In this document: positions 1 through 9,004 of the stretch, one piece after another
Layout of the letters: every line of letters starts with the position of its first letter
Position numbering within the stretch: the first letter of the stretch is position 1
IMG/VR virus record: IMGVR_UViG_3300050120_000230
Location: 214,325 to 278,324 of that record
Source of the DNA: a virus
Reading direction: 5' to 3' (one strand)
Length of the DNA: 64,000 bases
Position numbers and translations under genes: made by a program
Notes under the pieces: model-generated
What the model was told of the DNA's origin: nothing
What the model saw: only the letters and a program-made list of their open reading frames with translations
The model's database searches: none

Positions 1-8
1 AACGTTCG

Positions 9-221
9 TTGTCAAATCGGACGGTAAAAATACGTTATGTTGTCGAGAGTTACAACAAAACGACGGGTGAAGTCATCTCTTCCAAGGACTGCGAAGACAA
101 CAAGGATTTCGCATGGGAAGTCGGTCATTCCTTCAAGCGCCTCGCGCACGCTCATATCGGAGTCCGGGTGGTTGAATTTCAGACCGTTAGTGTAACCGAG
201 CGCAAGGTTCGTAACTTCTGA
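9..221 (+). CDS. Hypothetical protein, possibly 5'-partial
   Basis: A 70-residue reading frame starts at a TTG at the left edge and ends TGA at 221. No stop lies between it and the window edge, so the true start may be outside. The product is small, mixed-charge and without membrane segment or recognisable motif. It is read in the same direction as the next gene. Function unknown. Confidence 0.55.
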   Translation: MSNRTVKIRYVVESYNKTTGEVISSKDCEDNKDFAWEVGHSFKRLAHAHIGVRVVEFQTVSVTERKVRNF

Positions 222-263
222 ATCTGGTTGACGAAACGCACAGTTTCGTGCCAGAGGTAGATC

Positions 264-680
264 ATGAATTATGATCTCATCATCTCCCGTCTCAAAGACG
301 CCTCTGGCTATTATGACGCCAATCGTGAGGCGATGTATGTCGTTCGGTCGGACGAAGATCAATATAGTTTTCGTCGATACAACGACTCCGCAGAACGATT
401 GGCGTTGACTGCCAAATGCGATGCGGTCTTTGCATTGTTGGTTGAGGCGAAGGTGGACATTACACTCGCCGAGGTTCCGACACCGCTCGAACAACTCGCA
501 GTCGATTTGTTTGATCCGACGATATTGCGCGAACAAAAAGAAGCCGTCACCGCCATTTCTATTGCCCGATTCATGATGGACACCAAATACGGTGGTCTCG
601 GGCTTCCCATGGTGACTACCGAAATGGAACATTTCGTGACGTTCGCCGATAAGTTCAAGAATTTGGTCCTCCCGAAATAA
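264..680 (+). CDS. Hypothetical protein, 138 aa
   Basis: ATG start after AGAGGTAG, a plausible ribosome binding site about 6 nt upstream. The soluble, mildly acidic product contains a predicted helical middle (RLALTAKCDAVFALLVEAK). No catalytic motif or relative is recognised. It sits between another small unknown and a phosphoesterase on the same strand. The antisense frames here look like shadows. Confidence 0.7.
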   Translation: MNYDLIISRLKDASGYYDANREAMYVVRSDEDQYSFRRYNDSAERLALTAKCDAVFALLVEAKVDITLAEVPTPLEQLAVDLFDPTILREQKEAVTAISIARFMMDTKYGGLGLPMVTTEMEHFVTFADKFKNLVLPK

Positions 681-732
681 TTTCGTAAACCAAATTTGGA
701 CTGCGAGACGCCCTGCATGATAAACAGGGTTA

Positions 733-1488
733 ATGCGTATCCATTTGCTTTCCGACCTTCATTTCGAATTCGCCAAAATGCCCCGAACTTACACACCGCC
801 TGAGTGCGACGTTGTGGTGCTGTCCGGTGATATTTCGGCTGGGCTGCCCGGCGTGATGTGGGCTGTCGATACGTTCACCGTGCCCGTCATCTATATCCCC
901 GGCAATCACGAATATTACGTGCGGCGGCCGTGGCGGGATCATCTGGCAAAGATGAAGGCGAAGGTTGCTGGCACAAACGTTCATGTCCTCCATAACGAAA
1001 CGGTGGACATCGACGGCGTGCGTTTCATCGGCGCCACCATGTGGGCGGATTTCGATCTCTTCGGCCAAAACTTCTTCCACCAGCAAGTCGCGCAGCGCGG
1101 CATGAACGACTATGCCTGCATTTTCACGGATGACAGAGGCACGAACTTCACGGCAGATGAGTCTTTGGCCGAGCACCAGTTCAGTCGTCAGTTCATCACC
1201 GATGAGTTGGTCAAGCCGTTTGAGGGCAAGAAGGTGGTCTGCACGCATCATGGGCCGACTGAGTTATCGGTGGCCCCACGTTGGCAGAACCACCCGCTGA
1301 CGCCTGCTTACACTTCGCGTATGGCGAACCTATTGCTCGACCACGGGCCGGTTCTGTGGACGCATGGGCATGTGCACGACACGTTCGATTACGTGATCGG
1401 CGAGACGCGAGTCAGGACAAACCCTCGTGGCTACGAAGGCCACGAGATCAACCCTGCCTACGATATGCATCTTGTGCTCGATGTTTGA
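733..1488 (+). CDS. Calcineurin-like metallophosphoesterase
   Basis: The 251-aa product has the ordered metal-binding signatures of calcineurin-like phosphoesterases: DLH at residues 8-10, GD at 32-33, GNHEYY around 57-62, a THHGP segment, and GHVHD near the C-terminus. These ligate two metals and cleave phosphomono- or diesters. The substrate cannot be told; T4-type phages use such enzymes in nucleic-acid or nucleotide turnover. The stop overlaps the ATG of the next gene (ATGTTTGA). A second member of the superfamily lies at 45216-45770 and is not closely similar. Confidence 0.9.
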   Translation: MRIHLLSDLHFEFAKMPRTYTPPECDVVVLSGDISAGLPGVMWAVDTFTVPVIYIPGNHEYYVRRPWRDHLAKMKAKVAGTNVHVLHNETVDIDGVRFIGATMWADFDLFGQNFFHQQVAQRGMNDYACIFTDDRGTNFTADESLAEHQFSRQFITDELVKPFEGKKVVCTHHGPTELSVAPRWQNHPLTPAYTSRMANLLLDHGPVLWTHGHVHDTFDYVIGETRVRTNPRGYEGHEINPAYDMHLVLDV

Positions 1489-1741
1489 AATCTATGTTCC
1501 CTTGGAAGTCGTTTTGGTTGATGGGGACGAGGAAGAATTTTTGAACGCCGCGTTGAGAGAAGTATGGGACGATGTGCGGTGGCGTTTCGTCGTAGACGAA
1601 AATTGGGAAAATAAAGGTGTGGTATTCAAAATACCCACAGAGAGTTGCGCGATCAAGCTGTTGTTGGTCGGTGGTATGCGTGACGTTCCCAATGGGATGA
1701 TAGTCGAAGAAACAATCCACGACTTGTCTACGAAAGATTAG
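1481..1741 (+). CDS. Small hypothetical protein, possible divergent FK-motif family member
   Basis: Start chosen at the ATG that overlaps the phosphoesterase stop, giving 86 aa. It is acidic at the N-terminus and rich in Trp (EVWDDVRWRF). Its late segment TESCAIKLLLVGGM is loosely like the C-terminal (D/E)A-x-x-FK motif of the small-protein family common in this window, but F and W are lost, so membership is uncertain. It ends tail-to-tail with the minus-strand gene at 1738. Function unknown. Confidence 0.6.
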   Translation: MFEIYVPLEVVLVDGDEEEFLNAALREVWDDVRWRFVVDENWENKGVVFKIPTESCAIKLLLVGGMRDVPNGMIVEETIHDLSTKD

Positions 1742-2400
1742 ACGCTCTTGACGTGGGCTCGTCGGATCATCGCGTAGGTATCGGACACTTCTTTCATGTC
1801 TTTGTCGTCGTCGATGATGTGATATTCTTGGCGCTCGGGGTTACCGTATTTGTCGCCACGACGGCCGTCGTATCCACCGCAAGAGATGTTGAAGCCGATA
1901 CCTCGATCATCCCAGTTGTTCAGATGGGTGGTTCGCAGGCCACTGCGGCTAGGCTGATAGGCTCCGAGCGGAGAGTCTTCGCGCCCGGCGAAGAGTTCCT
2001 TGGCGGTGTTCAGGTCGATCACTTTACGAGCGAACGGACCCAGTGGGTCTTGTCTCGGGTTCTCTTTAGGCTCGTGGCCCTTGGCCCACTTCGTATAGGT
2101 GACTTGGAACTTTTGTTTGCGGAGTTCTGCGATCAACTGTCGCGCATCGGGTGCGGGTCGGAAGTCTCGAAAGTTTACGTCCAAGATCAGTTCAGGGGCG
2201 TATTCCTTGTCAAAATCGTGGGCAATGTAGCTTTGCGCGAAGGGGGAGAACTTCCCACTTGCAAAAAACGCCTGTTCGCCTTGCAGAATGCCGCCAATTG
2301 CGTCGGCGTAGCTGTTCATCGCCTTCTCTGTTTTGTGCGCGCCGAGGCTCACTACGTCACCTTCGACGAGAAGCTTAACGATGTCGATCAGATCACGCAT
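1738..2400 (-). CDS. Late protein with capsid-targeting-like N-terminus (MRDLIDIVKLLVEG)
   Basis: 220 aa, body not recognised. The first 14 residues (MRDLIDIVKLLVEG) resemble the amphipathic capsid-targeting peptides of T4 internal proteins, with a possible gp21-type (L/I)-x-E cleavage site at LVE. A CTAAATA late box lies only 4 nt before the ATG and there is no Shine-Dalgarno sequence. At least seven other MR- proteins here share this arrangement. The C-terminal half is Gly/Asp/Arg-rich (CGGYDGRRGDKYGNPER). Inferred to be a packaged internal protein; activity unknown. Confidence 0.8.
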   Translation of the reverse strand: MRDLIDIVKLLVEGDVVSLGAHKTEKAMNSYADAIGGILQGEQAFFASGKFSPFAQSYIAHDFDKEYAPELILDVNFRDFRPAPDARQLIAELRKQKFQVTYTKWAKGHEPKENPRQDPLGPFARKVIDLNTAKELFAGREDSPLGAYQPSRSGLRTTHLNNWDDRGIGFNISCGGYDGRRGDKYGNPERQEYHIIDDDKDMKEVSDTYAMIRRAHVKSV

Positions 2401-2404
2401 CCAG

Positions 2405-2411
2405 TATTTAG
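2405..2411 (-). promoter_or_regulatory. Late promoter box CTAAATA, 4 nt before ATG
   Basis: CTAAATA on the minus strand followed by CTGG and the ATG at 2400. It resembles the T4 late box TATAAATA. The spacing would put transcription start at or just inside the start codon. Confidence 0.65.
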
Positions 2412-2480
2412 GCGTAAATTGACACTGTGGCGCCCGGTCGTCATATTGAGTTTGGTTAACGAGATTTCCGGGGACGATCC

Positions 2481-3560
2481 TTGAGCAATATGCTGTCCAA
2501 AGTGGTGCATGACGACTTCGTGTGGTCAGCCATCACGGGCGCGCTCTCGGGCAAGCGCCGCGTGTCTAACACGCAATTCATCAACATCAATTGCCCTATG
2601 TGCGTTCTGCGTGGGGAAAGCGCCGACCGCAAGCAGCGGTGCGGCATCAAGCACAATCCCGATGGAGTGGGTGTGTCATGCTTCAACTGCGGGTTCGCCA
2701 GTCGCTTCAAGACCGGCGAGACCCTCAGCAAGAACATGAAGCTGTTTCTGGGCGCCATCGGGGTGCCGTCTCGTGAAGTCCAGCACATCAATCACAAGGC
2801 GCTGCAATATCGCCGCCTGATCGCCAACAGTCCAGAAGCTATGGCGATCATACCCACGATCAACAGGCCACAGTTCCAACCATCCAGCTTGCCGCCGGGC
2901 GCGAAGACCTTGTCGCAGTGGGCATCGGACGGCGTAACAGACCCGGATTTCTTCGCGGTGGTCGAATATCTGTTCGGGCGCGGCGAGGCCATTTCCGAGG
3001 CTATGGACTACTATTGGACGCCGGACACCGACAACGCCATGAACCGGCGTATCCTGATCCCGTTCAAGTTCAACGGCCAGATCGTCGGTTGGACCGGGCG
3101 CCTTGTGGATCGGGCGACAGAGAAAATGCCGAAATATTGGAGCAGTGTGCCGTCGAACTTTTTGTTCAACCACGAGATGCTCGAATCCGACTGCAAGTTC
3201 ATCATCCTCGAAGAAGGTCCATTCGACGCCATTGCGACAGATGGGGTCGCGACGTTGGGAGCCAAGCTGACAGATGAGCAAGCCCACTGGCTGAACACCA
3301 CCGGCAAGACGATCATCGTGCTCGCCGACCGTGACAAGGGCGGCCAGAGGCATATCGATCATGCCTTGCAGCACAATTGGATGGTGAGTTTCCCGAAATT
3401 GAAAGATGGCCACGGTTTTCAGAACTGGTGGCACAGCGATGTAAAGGATGCGGCCGAAGCTTCGAAGCGTTATGGTAAGCTCTACACCGTGCGTTCCATC
3501 ATCGAGAGCGCCACTTCGTCGAAGATCGAGATCGGCGTGAAGCGAAGGATGCTGTTCTGA
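2481..3560 (+). CDS. DNA primase (DnaG-like, T4 gp61 role)
   Basis: A 359-aa primase that would make RNA primers for lagging-strand synthesis with the helicase encoded downstream. An N-terminal zinc ribbon is visible (C38-x2-C41 and C67-x2-C70). A TOPRIM core follows, with the conserved acidic motif LEEGPFDAI near residues 243-251 and LADRDKGG further on. TTG start chosen because GGGGA lies 6 nt upstream; the alternative ATG is at 2490. It ends on the ATG of the next gene. The gene lies between a late minus-strand gene and two small membrane-protein genes. Confidence 0.92.
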   Translation: MSNMLSKVVHDDFVWSAITGALSGKRRVSNTQFININCPMCVLRGESADRKQRCGIKHNPDGVGVSCFNCGFASRFKTGETLSKNMKLFLGAIGVPSREVQHINHKALQYRRLIANSPEAMAIIPTINRPQFQPSSLPPGAKTLSQWASDGVTDPDFFAVVEYLFGRGEAISEAMDYYWTPDTDNAMNRRILIPFKFNGQIVGWTGRLVDRATEKMPKYWSSVPSNFLFNHEMLESDCKFIILEEGPFDAIATDGVATLGAKLTDEQAHWLNTTGKTIIVLADRDKGGQRHIDHALQHNWMVSFPKLKDGHGFQNWWHSDVKDAAEASKRYGKLYTVRSIIESATSSKIEIGVKRRMLF

Positions 3561-3823
3561 TGAACGACGACGGTTTTGATTACAATGATGCGCTCGAATA
3601 TATGTTGGCTTCTTCCTTCCTGTCGAAGAAGTTCAAGATTAAGTTCATGTCCACTGCGGACATGGAAAACGATGGAAAATGGGCCGCGCGGCAACGCGCA
3701 GACCAACGCGATAGTGATTGGACTATCTACGTTGCAGGTTGTCGAAAAATTGCATTCGCGGCCAGTCTTTTCGTCGCCGTATCAATTTTGACTTCGGTCG
3801 TTTTGATGCGTTACGTTCACTAA
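3560..3823 (+). CDS. Small protein with C-terminal membrane anchor
   Basis: 87 aa; ATG overlaps the primase stop (TGATGA context). The first 60 residues are polar, followed by one hydrophobic segment (IAFAASLFVAVSILTSVVLM) near the C-terminus, suggesting a tail-anchored inner-membrane protein. It lies between the primase and helicase genes with a similar small membrane protein next to it. No family recognised. Confidence 0.7.
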   Translation: MNDDGFDYNDALEYMLASSFLSKKFKIKFMSTADMENDGKWAARQRADQRDSDWTIYVAGCRKIAFAASLFVAVSILTSVVLMRYVH

Positions 3824-3827
3824 TTCT

Positions 3828-4019
3828 ATGAGCCAAACTTTCAGTCATATTCGACACAAGCTTGGATTAAAACCCGCCAACGTGACTGACCACTACAACA
3901 AGCAGAGAGACAACGACTGGAATGAATATCGCAGGAAATGGGAGATATTTCTCTTCCTGACCTTCGAGGCAATTTTCTGTTCATACATACTTCTTCACGT
4001 CATTTTTCACGCCATTTGA
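3828..4019 (+). CDS. Small protein with C-terminal membrane segment
   Basis: 63 aa with a basic, polar N-terminal half and a strongly hydrophobic C-terminal segment (IFLFLTFEAIFCSYILLHVI). The layout matches that of the preceding gene, including a W-x-x-Y/R stretch before the membrane span, so the two may be related. Only 4 bases separate them, so they are probably co-transcribed. Function unknown. Confidence 0.65.
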   Translation: MSQTFSHIRHKLGLKPANVTDHYNKQRDNDWNEYRRKWEIFLFLTFEAIFCSYILLHVIFHAI

Positions 4020-4093
4020 TTGCATAACTAAGAAGCCGAAAAGTTCAAGAGAGGTGGTAATTCGGCCACCCGGTATATTTTAAGAGATTTTAC

Positions 4094-5551
4094 ATGAGCG
4101 ATTCTAACGAGGAATTCGGTTCCGAATTCCAACAACTGATGCTTGCTTTCATGATTAGCGACCCGGAAGCGTTCGCACAGAGCCAAGACATCATCAAGGC
4201 CGAGTATTTTGACGACAGGTTGCGTCCGGCTGCCCGGTTCATTCTTGAATACGCTGACCAATATCGTCAGCTTCCGAGCCCTGAACAAGTTCAGGCGATG
4301 TCCAAGGTCACCGTCATGGCCTATCCGCAAGCCATGACCCAGAGCAAGTGGTATCTGGATCGCATCGAAGCATTCTGCAAATACCGTGCTCTTGAGTCCG
4401 CTATTCTCGAAGGCGTCACCCTGCTCGAAAAAGGTGAAGGTGCCAAGCTGCAAGAGTTGGTCAAGGAGGCGATGGAAATCAGCCTCGTGAAAGACCTTGG
4501 AACGTCTTACTTCCACGATCCAGTCACCCGGCTCGAACGCCTGAAAGACAACTCCAATTTCGTCCCGACCGGTTGGAAGGTTCTCGACGACAAGCTCTAC
4601 GGCGGTTTCACCCGTGGCTCTCTGAACATCTTCGCCGGTGGCTCCGGTTCCGGCAAGTCACTGTTCCTTCAGAACCTCGCGAAGAAGTGGGCGCTCACTG
4701 GTCTGAACGTGATCTACATCACGCTCGAACTGTCAGAAGACCTCGTCAATTTGCGTCTCGACGCCATGGTCACCGGCAAGGGGACCAAGGACGTTCTGCG
4801 GAATGTGCGTGACACGGCCAATCAGATTGGCGTGATCGTCAAAACGAAGAAGCCGGGCGACCTGAAGGTCAAGAAGTTCCCCGAAGCCGGGACGACTTGC
4901 AACACCGTCCGCGCCTACCTCAAGGAATACGAAATCCAAGAGGGCCGCAAGCCCGACGTGCTGCTCATCGACTACCTCGACCTGATGCACCCGAACAATG
5001 CAAAAATCGACGTGTCCAGCATGTTCACCAAGGACAAGTATGTCTCGGAAGAGATGCGCGCCATCGGCTCGGATTGGAACATCCCGGTAGTGTCCGCTTC
5101 CCAGTTGAACCGCCAGTCCGTGGAAGCTCAGGAGTTCGATCACAGCCACATCGCGGGCGGTATTTCGAAGATCAACACCGCCGACAACGTGTTCGGTATT
5201 TTCACCTCCATGTCGATGAAGGATCGCGGCGTCTATCAACTCCAATTCCTGAAGACCCGTTCGTCGTCGGCAACCGGTCACAAAATCGAGCTTTCCTACA
5301 ACCCGGTTTCCATGGCAATCGAAGACCCGGATGAGGGAGATGCCGCAGTCCGGCCGAGCACCATGGACGAGATCAGGCAACAGTTCAAAAACAACCCGAC
5401 CGCGACGCGGGGGGACGGAGAAGTCAAGATGACCGCTCCTGCGGAGGTTCCTGCTGGCCGAAAGATCAGCGAAATGGCCACACCGCAGGCCGGGCCGCTG
5501 CGTGCCGATCTGTCAAGCTTGATCGCTCGAACGCGTAAGAGTGAAAACTGA
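4094..5551 (+). CDS. Replicative DNA helicase (DnaB/T4 gp41 type)
   Basis: 485 aa. The N-terminal domain (residues 1-130) is helical, as in DnaB-family helicases. The RecA-like motor begins near residue 160 with Walker A GGSGSGKS at 182-189, then a Walker B segment VLLIDYLDLM around 294-303 and the SASQLNR motif. It should unwind the fork as a hexamer and load the primase encoded just upstream. The C-terminal 60 residues are Pro/Ala-rich and probably disordered. The stop overlaps the next ATG. Confidence 0.93.
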   Translation: MSDSNEEFGSEFQQLMLAFMISDPEAFAQSQDIIKAEYFDDRLRPAARFILEYADQYRQLPSPEQVQAMSKVTVMAYPQAMTQSKWYLDRIEAFCKYRALESAILEGVTLLEKGEGAKLQELVKEAMEISLVKDLGTSYFHDPVTRLERLKDNSNFVPTGWKVLDDKLYGGFTRGSLNIFAGGSGSGKSLFLQNLAKKWALTGLNVIYITLELSEDLVNLRLDAMVTGKGTKDVLRNVRDTANQIGVIVKTKKPGDLKVKKFPEAGTTCNTVRAYLKEYEIQEGRKPDVLLIDYLDLMHPNNAKIDVSSMFTKDKYVSEEMRAIGSDWNIPVVSASQLNRQSVEAQEFDHSHIAGGISKINTADNVFGIFTSMSMKDRGVYQLQFLKTRSSSATGHKIELSYNPVSMAIEDPDEGDAAVRPSTMDEIRQQFKNNPTATRGDGEVKMTAPAEVPAGRKISEMATPQAGPLRADLSSLIARTRKSEN

Positions 5552-5838
5552 TGTCGTCTCTAAGCATGGTTCTCTTCAACAAGCTCATTCTGGACGTGGC
5601 CGTCTGCCAACTGGCGGTGGATGATTTCGAAGTGATCGCCGGGCAAGACAACCCGGCGGCTTTCGCTGCGGCCAATTTGGAACTCGACACCGTCAAGCTT
5701 GCACTGATTCGGCATGTGCTTCGGGAAGGCAATCTCCTGACACTCAACATTGTCGCCGAACAGTTGGAGAGGGCGATAAAACCGCCATCGCTCCCAACTT
5801 CCTCTGGCAAAGCAGGGATTTGGAAGTCCCAACTCTGA
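5551..5838 (+). CDS. Hypothetical protein, 95 aa
   Basis: Starts on the helicase stop (CTGATG), implying translational coupling. The product is helical (LILDVAVCQLAVDDFEVIA) with a short basic tail. The layout, right after the helicase, recalls a small accessory subunit, but no similarity is recognised and this is speculation. Confidence 0.7.
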   Translation: MSSLSMVLFNKLILDVAVCQLAVDDFEVIAGQDNPAAFAAANLELDTVKLALIRHVLREGNLLTLNIVAEQLERAIKPPSLPTSSGKAGIWKSQL

Positions 5839-6179
5839 TCTGCGAAATTGCTCGTCGGCTAAATATGTCAATGGACGAGCTTGGCGAAGATCAGCTTCAG
5901 ATGAGAGGCTTCATCGAGATCACGGAACAGTTGCTCTGTGCGTATGCGCGGGTGACTCGACCGGAGACGATGCTTGTAGAGAGCGTCCTAGAAGAAAGCG
6001 TTGAAACTACGGAGCATCCAATTGTCTCGGAAGCCCGTGACCTCGTTTTCAAACTGCGGGCCTTCATGGAAGATTCGTCAGGAGAATACGCGCTTGGTGT
6101 CGAAAACGGGATGCAGCGCGCCGCCGATATGATCGAGAACCTCATTCGGCGGCACGAGAAAGGTGACGGACTTGGATAA
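5820..6179 (+). CDS. Hypothetical acidic protein, start uncertain
   Basis: The frame opens at TTG 5820, inside the end of the preceding gene, with AGCAGGGA just upstream. An in-frame ATG at 5865 is the alternative. The product is about 105-119 aa, acidic and helical, with no motif recognised. It is followed by another overlapping gene, so 5551-6426 looks like one coupled operon behind the helicase. Confidence 0.6.
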   Translation: MEVPTLICEIARRLNMSMDELGEDQLQMRGFIEITEQLLCAYARVTRPETMLVESVLEESVETTEHPIVSEARDLVFKLRAFMEDSSGEYALGVENGMQRAADMIENLIRRHEKGDGLG

Positions 6180-6426
6180 AAAATTTCGCAGCTTGATTGA
6201 GGAACTATCGGACTATGCCCCGACCCACAATCGCGATCTCTTCATTGAAGGTCGTGCTGAGATGGTCATGGCCAGCGTCAAGCATCTGATGCACCTGATC
6301 CGTGAAAACTACGACGAGGCCACGGCAGACGATTTGACGAAGCGCCTCGTGAACTCAATCAAAACGGAAGACGAAAACAAGTTTCGCCGACGCATCCGTC
6401 AAATCAGGGAGTCTCGGGGGAAATGA
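6163..6426 (+). CDS. Hypothetical helical protein, 87 aa
   Basis: GTG start overlapping the previous gene by 17 bases, preceded by GAGAAAG. Helical, charged protein with a basic C-terminal end (RRRIRQIRESRGK). Its TGA overlaps the ATG of the large gene at 6423 (ATGA). No family recognised. Confidence 0.65.
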   Translation: MTDLDKKFRSLIEELSDYAPTHNRDLFIEGRAEMVMASVKHLMHLIRENYDEATADDLTKRLVNSIKTEDENKFRRRIRQIRESRGK

Positions 6427-7562
6427 GCACGATCTTGAACGAAGCAATGTTCGCCGAAGGTCTCGGCGATATGGTCAAAAACGGTGTGGCGAACGCTGCT
6501 GACCGCGTGCGTTGGGCGTTCAAGGACGATAAAGCGCGCGGCCGTCTTGGTCTGCGTGCTGCCACGAAGCACATCTACAAGGACTGGAACGCCTACATCG
6601 GCCGCAAGCAGCTTGCCGGTTCGGGCGCCAAGAACACGCTCGGCAATCTAGCCCAATTTTTGGAATTCCAATACGGCATCGAAATCGGCCAAGACGTTCT
6701 GGATCGCATCGCGGGCGCGCAAGCTGCCCCGGAAGCTGAACCGCAAGGCGGCAACACTGCTGACGGTCGAGCCAAGGCAGCCATCGGCCAGATGTCTCAA
6801 TCGGAAATCGACGCTCTGCGGAAGAAGAAAACTGAAAGCATCAACGAGTCCGCCGAAACCACTTTCGATCCTAGGAAGCTGTTCCCTCGTCTTGCCGACG
6901 TGCTGATCGATCACGGTCTGATGGCTGTGTCTCGCAACGGTGAAGTCATGGGCGGCAATCGTCGTTCTCCGGCATCTAGCAAGTCTGAGCCTGCCAACCC
7001 GGATGGTTCCGCACCGGCTGATCCCAACTCCATGTCGTCAAAAATTACCAGCGATGGTCATTCCATTGACGCCAAGAAAATGTCGGAACTGCTCGAACAG
7101 GATCGTGTGACCAAAGAGCAGATGGACGAACTCCGTACTATCCTGCAACTGGGACAAAATGCGCTGGCCGGGCGTGTTCGCCGCAACGCGAAAATCGCAG
7201 CCCTGATCGCATCCGTCGTGAACGCCACGCTGAAATCGATCAGTTCGGATAACGATCCGGCGAAAGTCATCAGCAGCAACATCACCGCGAGCGGCAACAC
7301 CATCAGCATCTCGAAGATGAAAGAGTTGCTTGAAAAAGATGGCATCTCTGGGTCCAAGATGAATGCAGTTCGTTCGGAACTCGATGCCGGTGGCGAAGGC
7401 GCCATCAGCAAAATCCTTCAGAATGGTGGCGACGGAGCAAAAACCGTCATCGCCATCACCAACGCCGTCATCAACGCGACGACTAATGTCGGAGCCAAGA
7501 AGAGGCCAGTGGGCCGCCCGGCCGCTGCTGCCGCCGCCCCGGCTGCTGAACCGACTGCGTAA
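6423..7562 (+). CDS. Probable virion protein with internal duplicated segment
   Basis: 379 aa. The N-terminus MSTILNEAMFAEG ends in a (L/I)-x-E-like peptide, as in T4 prohead-processed proteins. Two similar segments occur in the C-terminal half: KITSDGHSIDAKKMSELLEQD and NITASGNTISISKMKELLEKDG, each followed by a helical stretch. The tail is Ala/Pro-rich low complexity (PAAAAAAPAAEP). A structural or internal-head role is inferred from context only; the four following genes also look virion-related. Confidence 0.7.
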   Translation: MSTILNEAMFAEGLGDMVKNGVANAADRVRWAFKDDKARGRLGLRAATKHIYKDWNAYIGRKQLAGSGAKNTLGNLAQFLEFQYGIEIGQDVLDRIAGAQAAPEAEPQGGNTADGRAKAAIGQMSQSEIDALRKKKTESINESAETTFDPRKLFPRLADVLIDHGLMAVSRNGEVMGGNRRSPASSKSEPANPDGSAPADPNSMSSKITSDGHSIDAKKMSELLEQDRVTKEQMDELRTILQLGQNALAGRVRRNAKIAALIASVVNATLKSISSDNDPAKVISSNITASGNTISISKMKELLEKDGISGSKMNAVRSELDAGGEGAISKILQNGGDGAKTVIAITNAVINATTNVGAKKRPVGRPAAAAAAPAAEPTA

Positions 7563-7565
7563 GTC

Positions 7566-8327
7566 ATGTCGTTCGAGTTCATGAGCACATTGGCCGAGAG
7601 CAAGCTCATTCCGGCCGAAGACATGACGCGCCGTTGGCGTGCCCATGAACTTGCCGATCTCGTGGTGCTCTATGTCAGCGCGCTCTACATTCTCTACTCC
7701 TACCCCGAAAGCCAGAAATTTGCCGTCACATACGCCCGTAGGACGGTGCAGTATGGGGTGAAGTTCGAGAAATGGCAGTCGGGTGGCACAGACATCTATG
7801 TCCTGCTCTACGGCCTTAAATCCGGCCATGCTTCGCTTAAGGATCAGGCCGAGAGTGACAAGTTCAAGAAGCAAATGCCGTTCGGAGAGCCGCTACTCGT
7901 TAAATGGCTCCGCGAGATGTCCGGCGGGCGCGTCTTCGCGCCGACGCACCGTTCACTGTTCAGCCGTCTGGATTTCAACTTCAAGATCAACACTTCCTCG
8001 ATCCGTGCCGTGCGTCGCATGGCCATGGATTGGGACAGTCTGGAAAATCACGACAAACGCCTGACGATGACGCGCCTTCTTCAGCTTTTGAAGAACCGTG
8101 CACCGAAGTGTGAACTCCTGACCGAGCTTCACAAAGTCGCCGATACTCATGATTTGGAGATCGACGGCGTGTGCGACCGAGAGTCGGGCGAAGGCTGTCA
8201 GTCTGCTGCCGACGTGCTGCGCGCATCGACCAAGGACAAACCGTCCAAGACGGGTAAGTTCCTCGTTGCCCTAGCAGGCATTGCGGCCGGGGTCGCCGTT
8301 TCCAACGCCCTAGATCGGAAGAAATAA
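7566..8327 (+). CDS. Hypothetical, probable virion-associated protein
   Basis: 253 aa, closely following the preceding gene. The N-terminal region has a tyrosine-rich hydrophobic stretch (LADLVVLYVSALYILYSYPE), the middle is basic, and the end has a small hydrophobic helix (FLVALAGIAAGVAVSNAL) before a KK tail. It has four cysteines near residue 180-215. No known domain is recognised; the placement among late genes suggests a T4-type structural or assembly role. Confidence 0.65.
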   Translation: MSFEFMSTLAESKLIPAEDMTRRWRAHELADLVVLYVSALYILYSYPESQKFAVTYARRTVQYGVKFEKWQSGGTDIYVLLYGLKSGHASLKDQAESDKFKKQMPFGEPLLVKWLREMSGGRVFAPTHRSLFSRLDFNFKINTSSIRAVRRMAMDWDSLENHDKRLTMTRLLQLLKNRAPKCELLTELHKVADTHDLEIDGVCDRESGEGCQSAADVLRASTKDKPSKTGKFLVALAGIAAGVAVSNALDRKK

Positions 8328-8328
8328 C

Positions 8329-8505
8329 ATGCGCTGGAAAGAGATCATCGCAAACGAAAGTGCATCCTGCGGCGCTACTTGCTCCGCAAGCATTGCCACG
8401 GCTCCGACCGCTCTAGGCGGCATTGGTGTTGGTTTTGACCCCAACGGCGACAAGGGTATCTATCAAGCAGCCAAGAAGAAAAAACCCGTTATACTTCGAC
8501 GTTGA
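8329..8505 (+). CDS. Small late protein with MRWKEIIANES leader
   Basis: 58 aa; the ATG follows the stop of the preceding gene by one base. Layout: amphipathic MRWKEIIANES, a Ser/Ala/Gly-rich middle with two cysteines, and a very basic end (KKKKPVILRR). Short proteins of this shape recur in T4-type phages; the leader looks like a capsid-targeting peptide with cleavage after the Glu, leaving a basic peptide that could bind packaged DNA. That role is inferred. Confidence 0.7.
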   Translation: MRWKEIIANESASCGATCSASIATAPTALGGIGVGFDPNGDKGIYQAAKKKKPVILRR

Positions 8506-8547
8506 AGATCATTAAATTGGCTTTGTGCACCGTCCACGAGTTATGTT

Positions 8548-8555
8548 GATAAATA
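8548..8555 (+). promoter_or_regulatory. Late promoter box GATAAATA
   Basis: GATAAATA about 35 nt before the ATG at 8590, leaving a leader that carries GGAAGGA as ribosome binding site. This is a clear T4-like late promoter with a normal leader. Confidence 0.75.
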
Positions 8556-8589
8556 CTTCTATCAACCTCCTCTTGGAAGGATCATTTCT

Positions 8590-8964
8590 ATGACTTACAA
8601 TGCAAACAAGGTCAACGGCCACGTCGCTTCGGGCGAACACCTGACCTCCGCAATCGACTACTTCACCGTGACCACCCCGATCAACCTCGGCGACACGGCG
8701 AACACCACGGTTTCCGGTCTGTCCGCTCTGGACAAGCTGGTCGAAATCGTTGCTCAGCGTGGCCAGCCGGTCATTCAGGGCGCCGTCACCGGCACCGGTC
8801 CATACGCCCTGAAGTTCGCAACCGAACACAAGGGTTCGTGGAACGTCACCGGCAACGCCGTCACTGACAACTCCGCAGCCGACCTGAAGGCCGCAATCCT
8901 CGCCGCTGGCGTTGACTACGGCTTCGACGCGAACACCTCCGTCACGGTTTCGGCTTCGCTGTAA
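8590..8964 (+). CDS. Small, probably abundant virion protein
   Basis: 124 aa, rich in Thr, Ala, Val, Asn and Gly, with alternating beta-type sequence (TVTTPINLGDTANTTVSGL). This composition is typical of phage decoration or tail-surface proteins. It is a single-gene unit: its own late box and strong ribosome binding site (GGAAGGA) upstream, and a strong terminator about 40 bases downstream, which suggests high late expression. No family is named. Confidence 0.7.
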   Translation: MTYNANKVNGHVASGEHLTSAIDYFTVTTPINLGDTANTTVSGLSALDKLVEIVAQRGQPVIQGAVTGTGPYALKFATEHKGSWNVTGNAVTDNSAADLKAAILAAGVDYGFDANTSVTVSASL

Positions 8965-9004
8965 TGCGACGCCTGTAGGCTTCTACCCTACAGCACACAA
9001 GTTT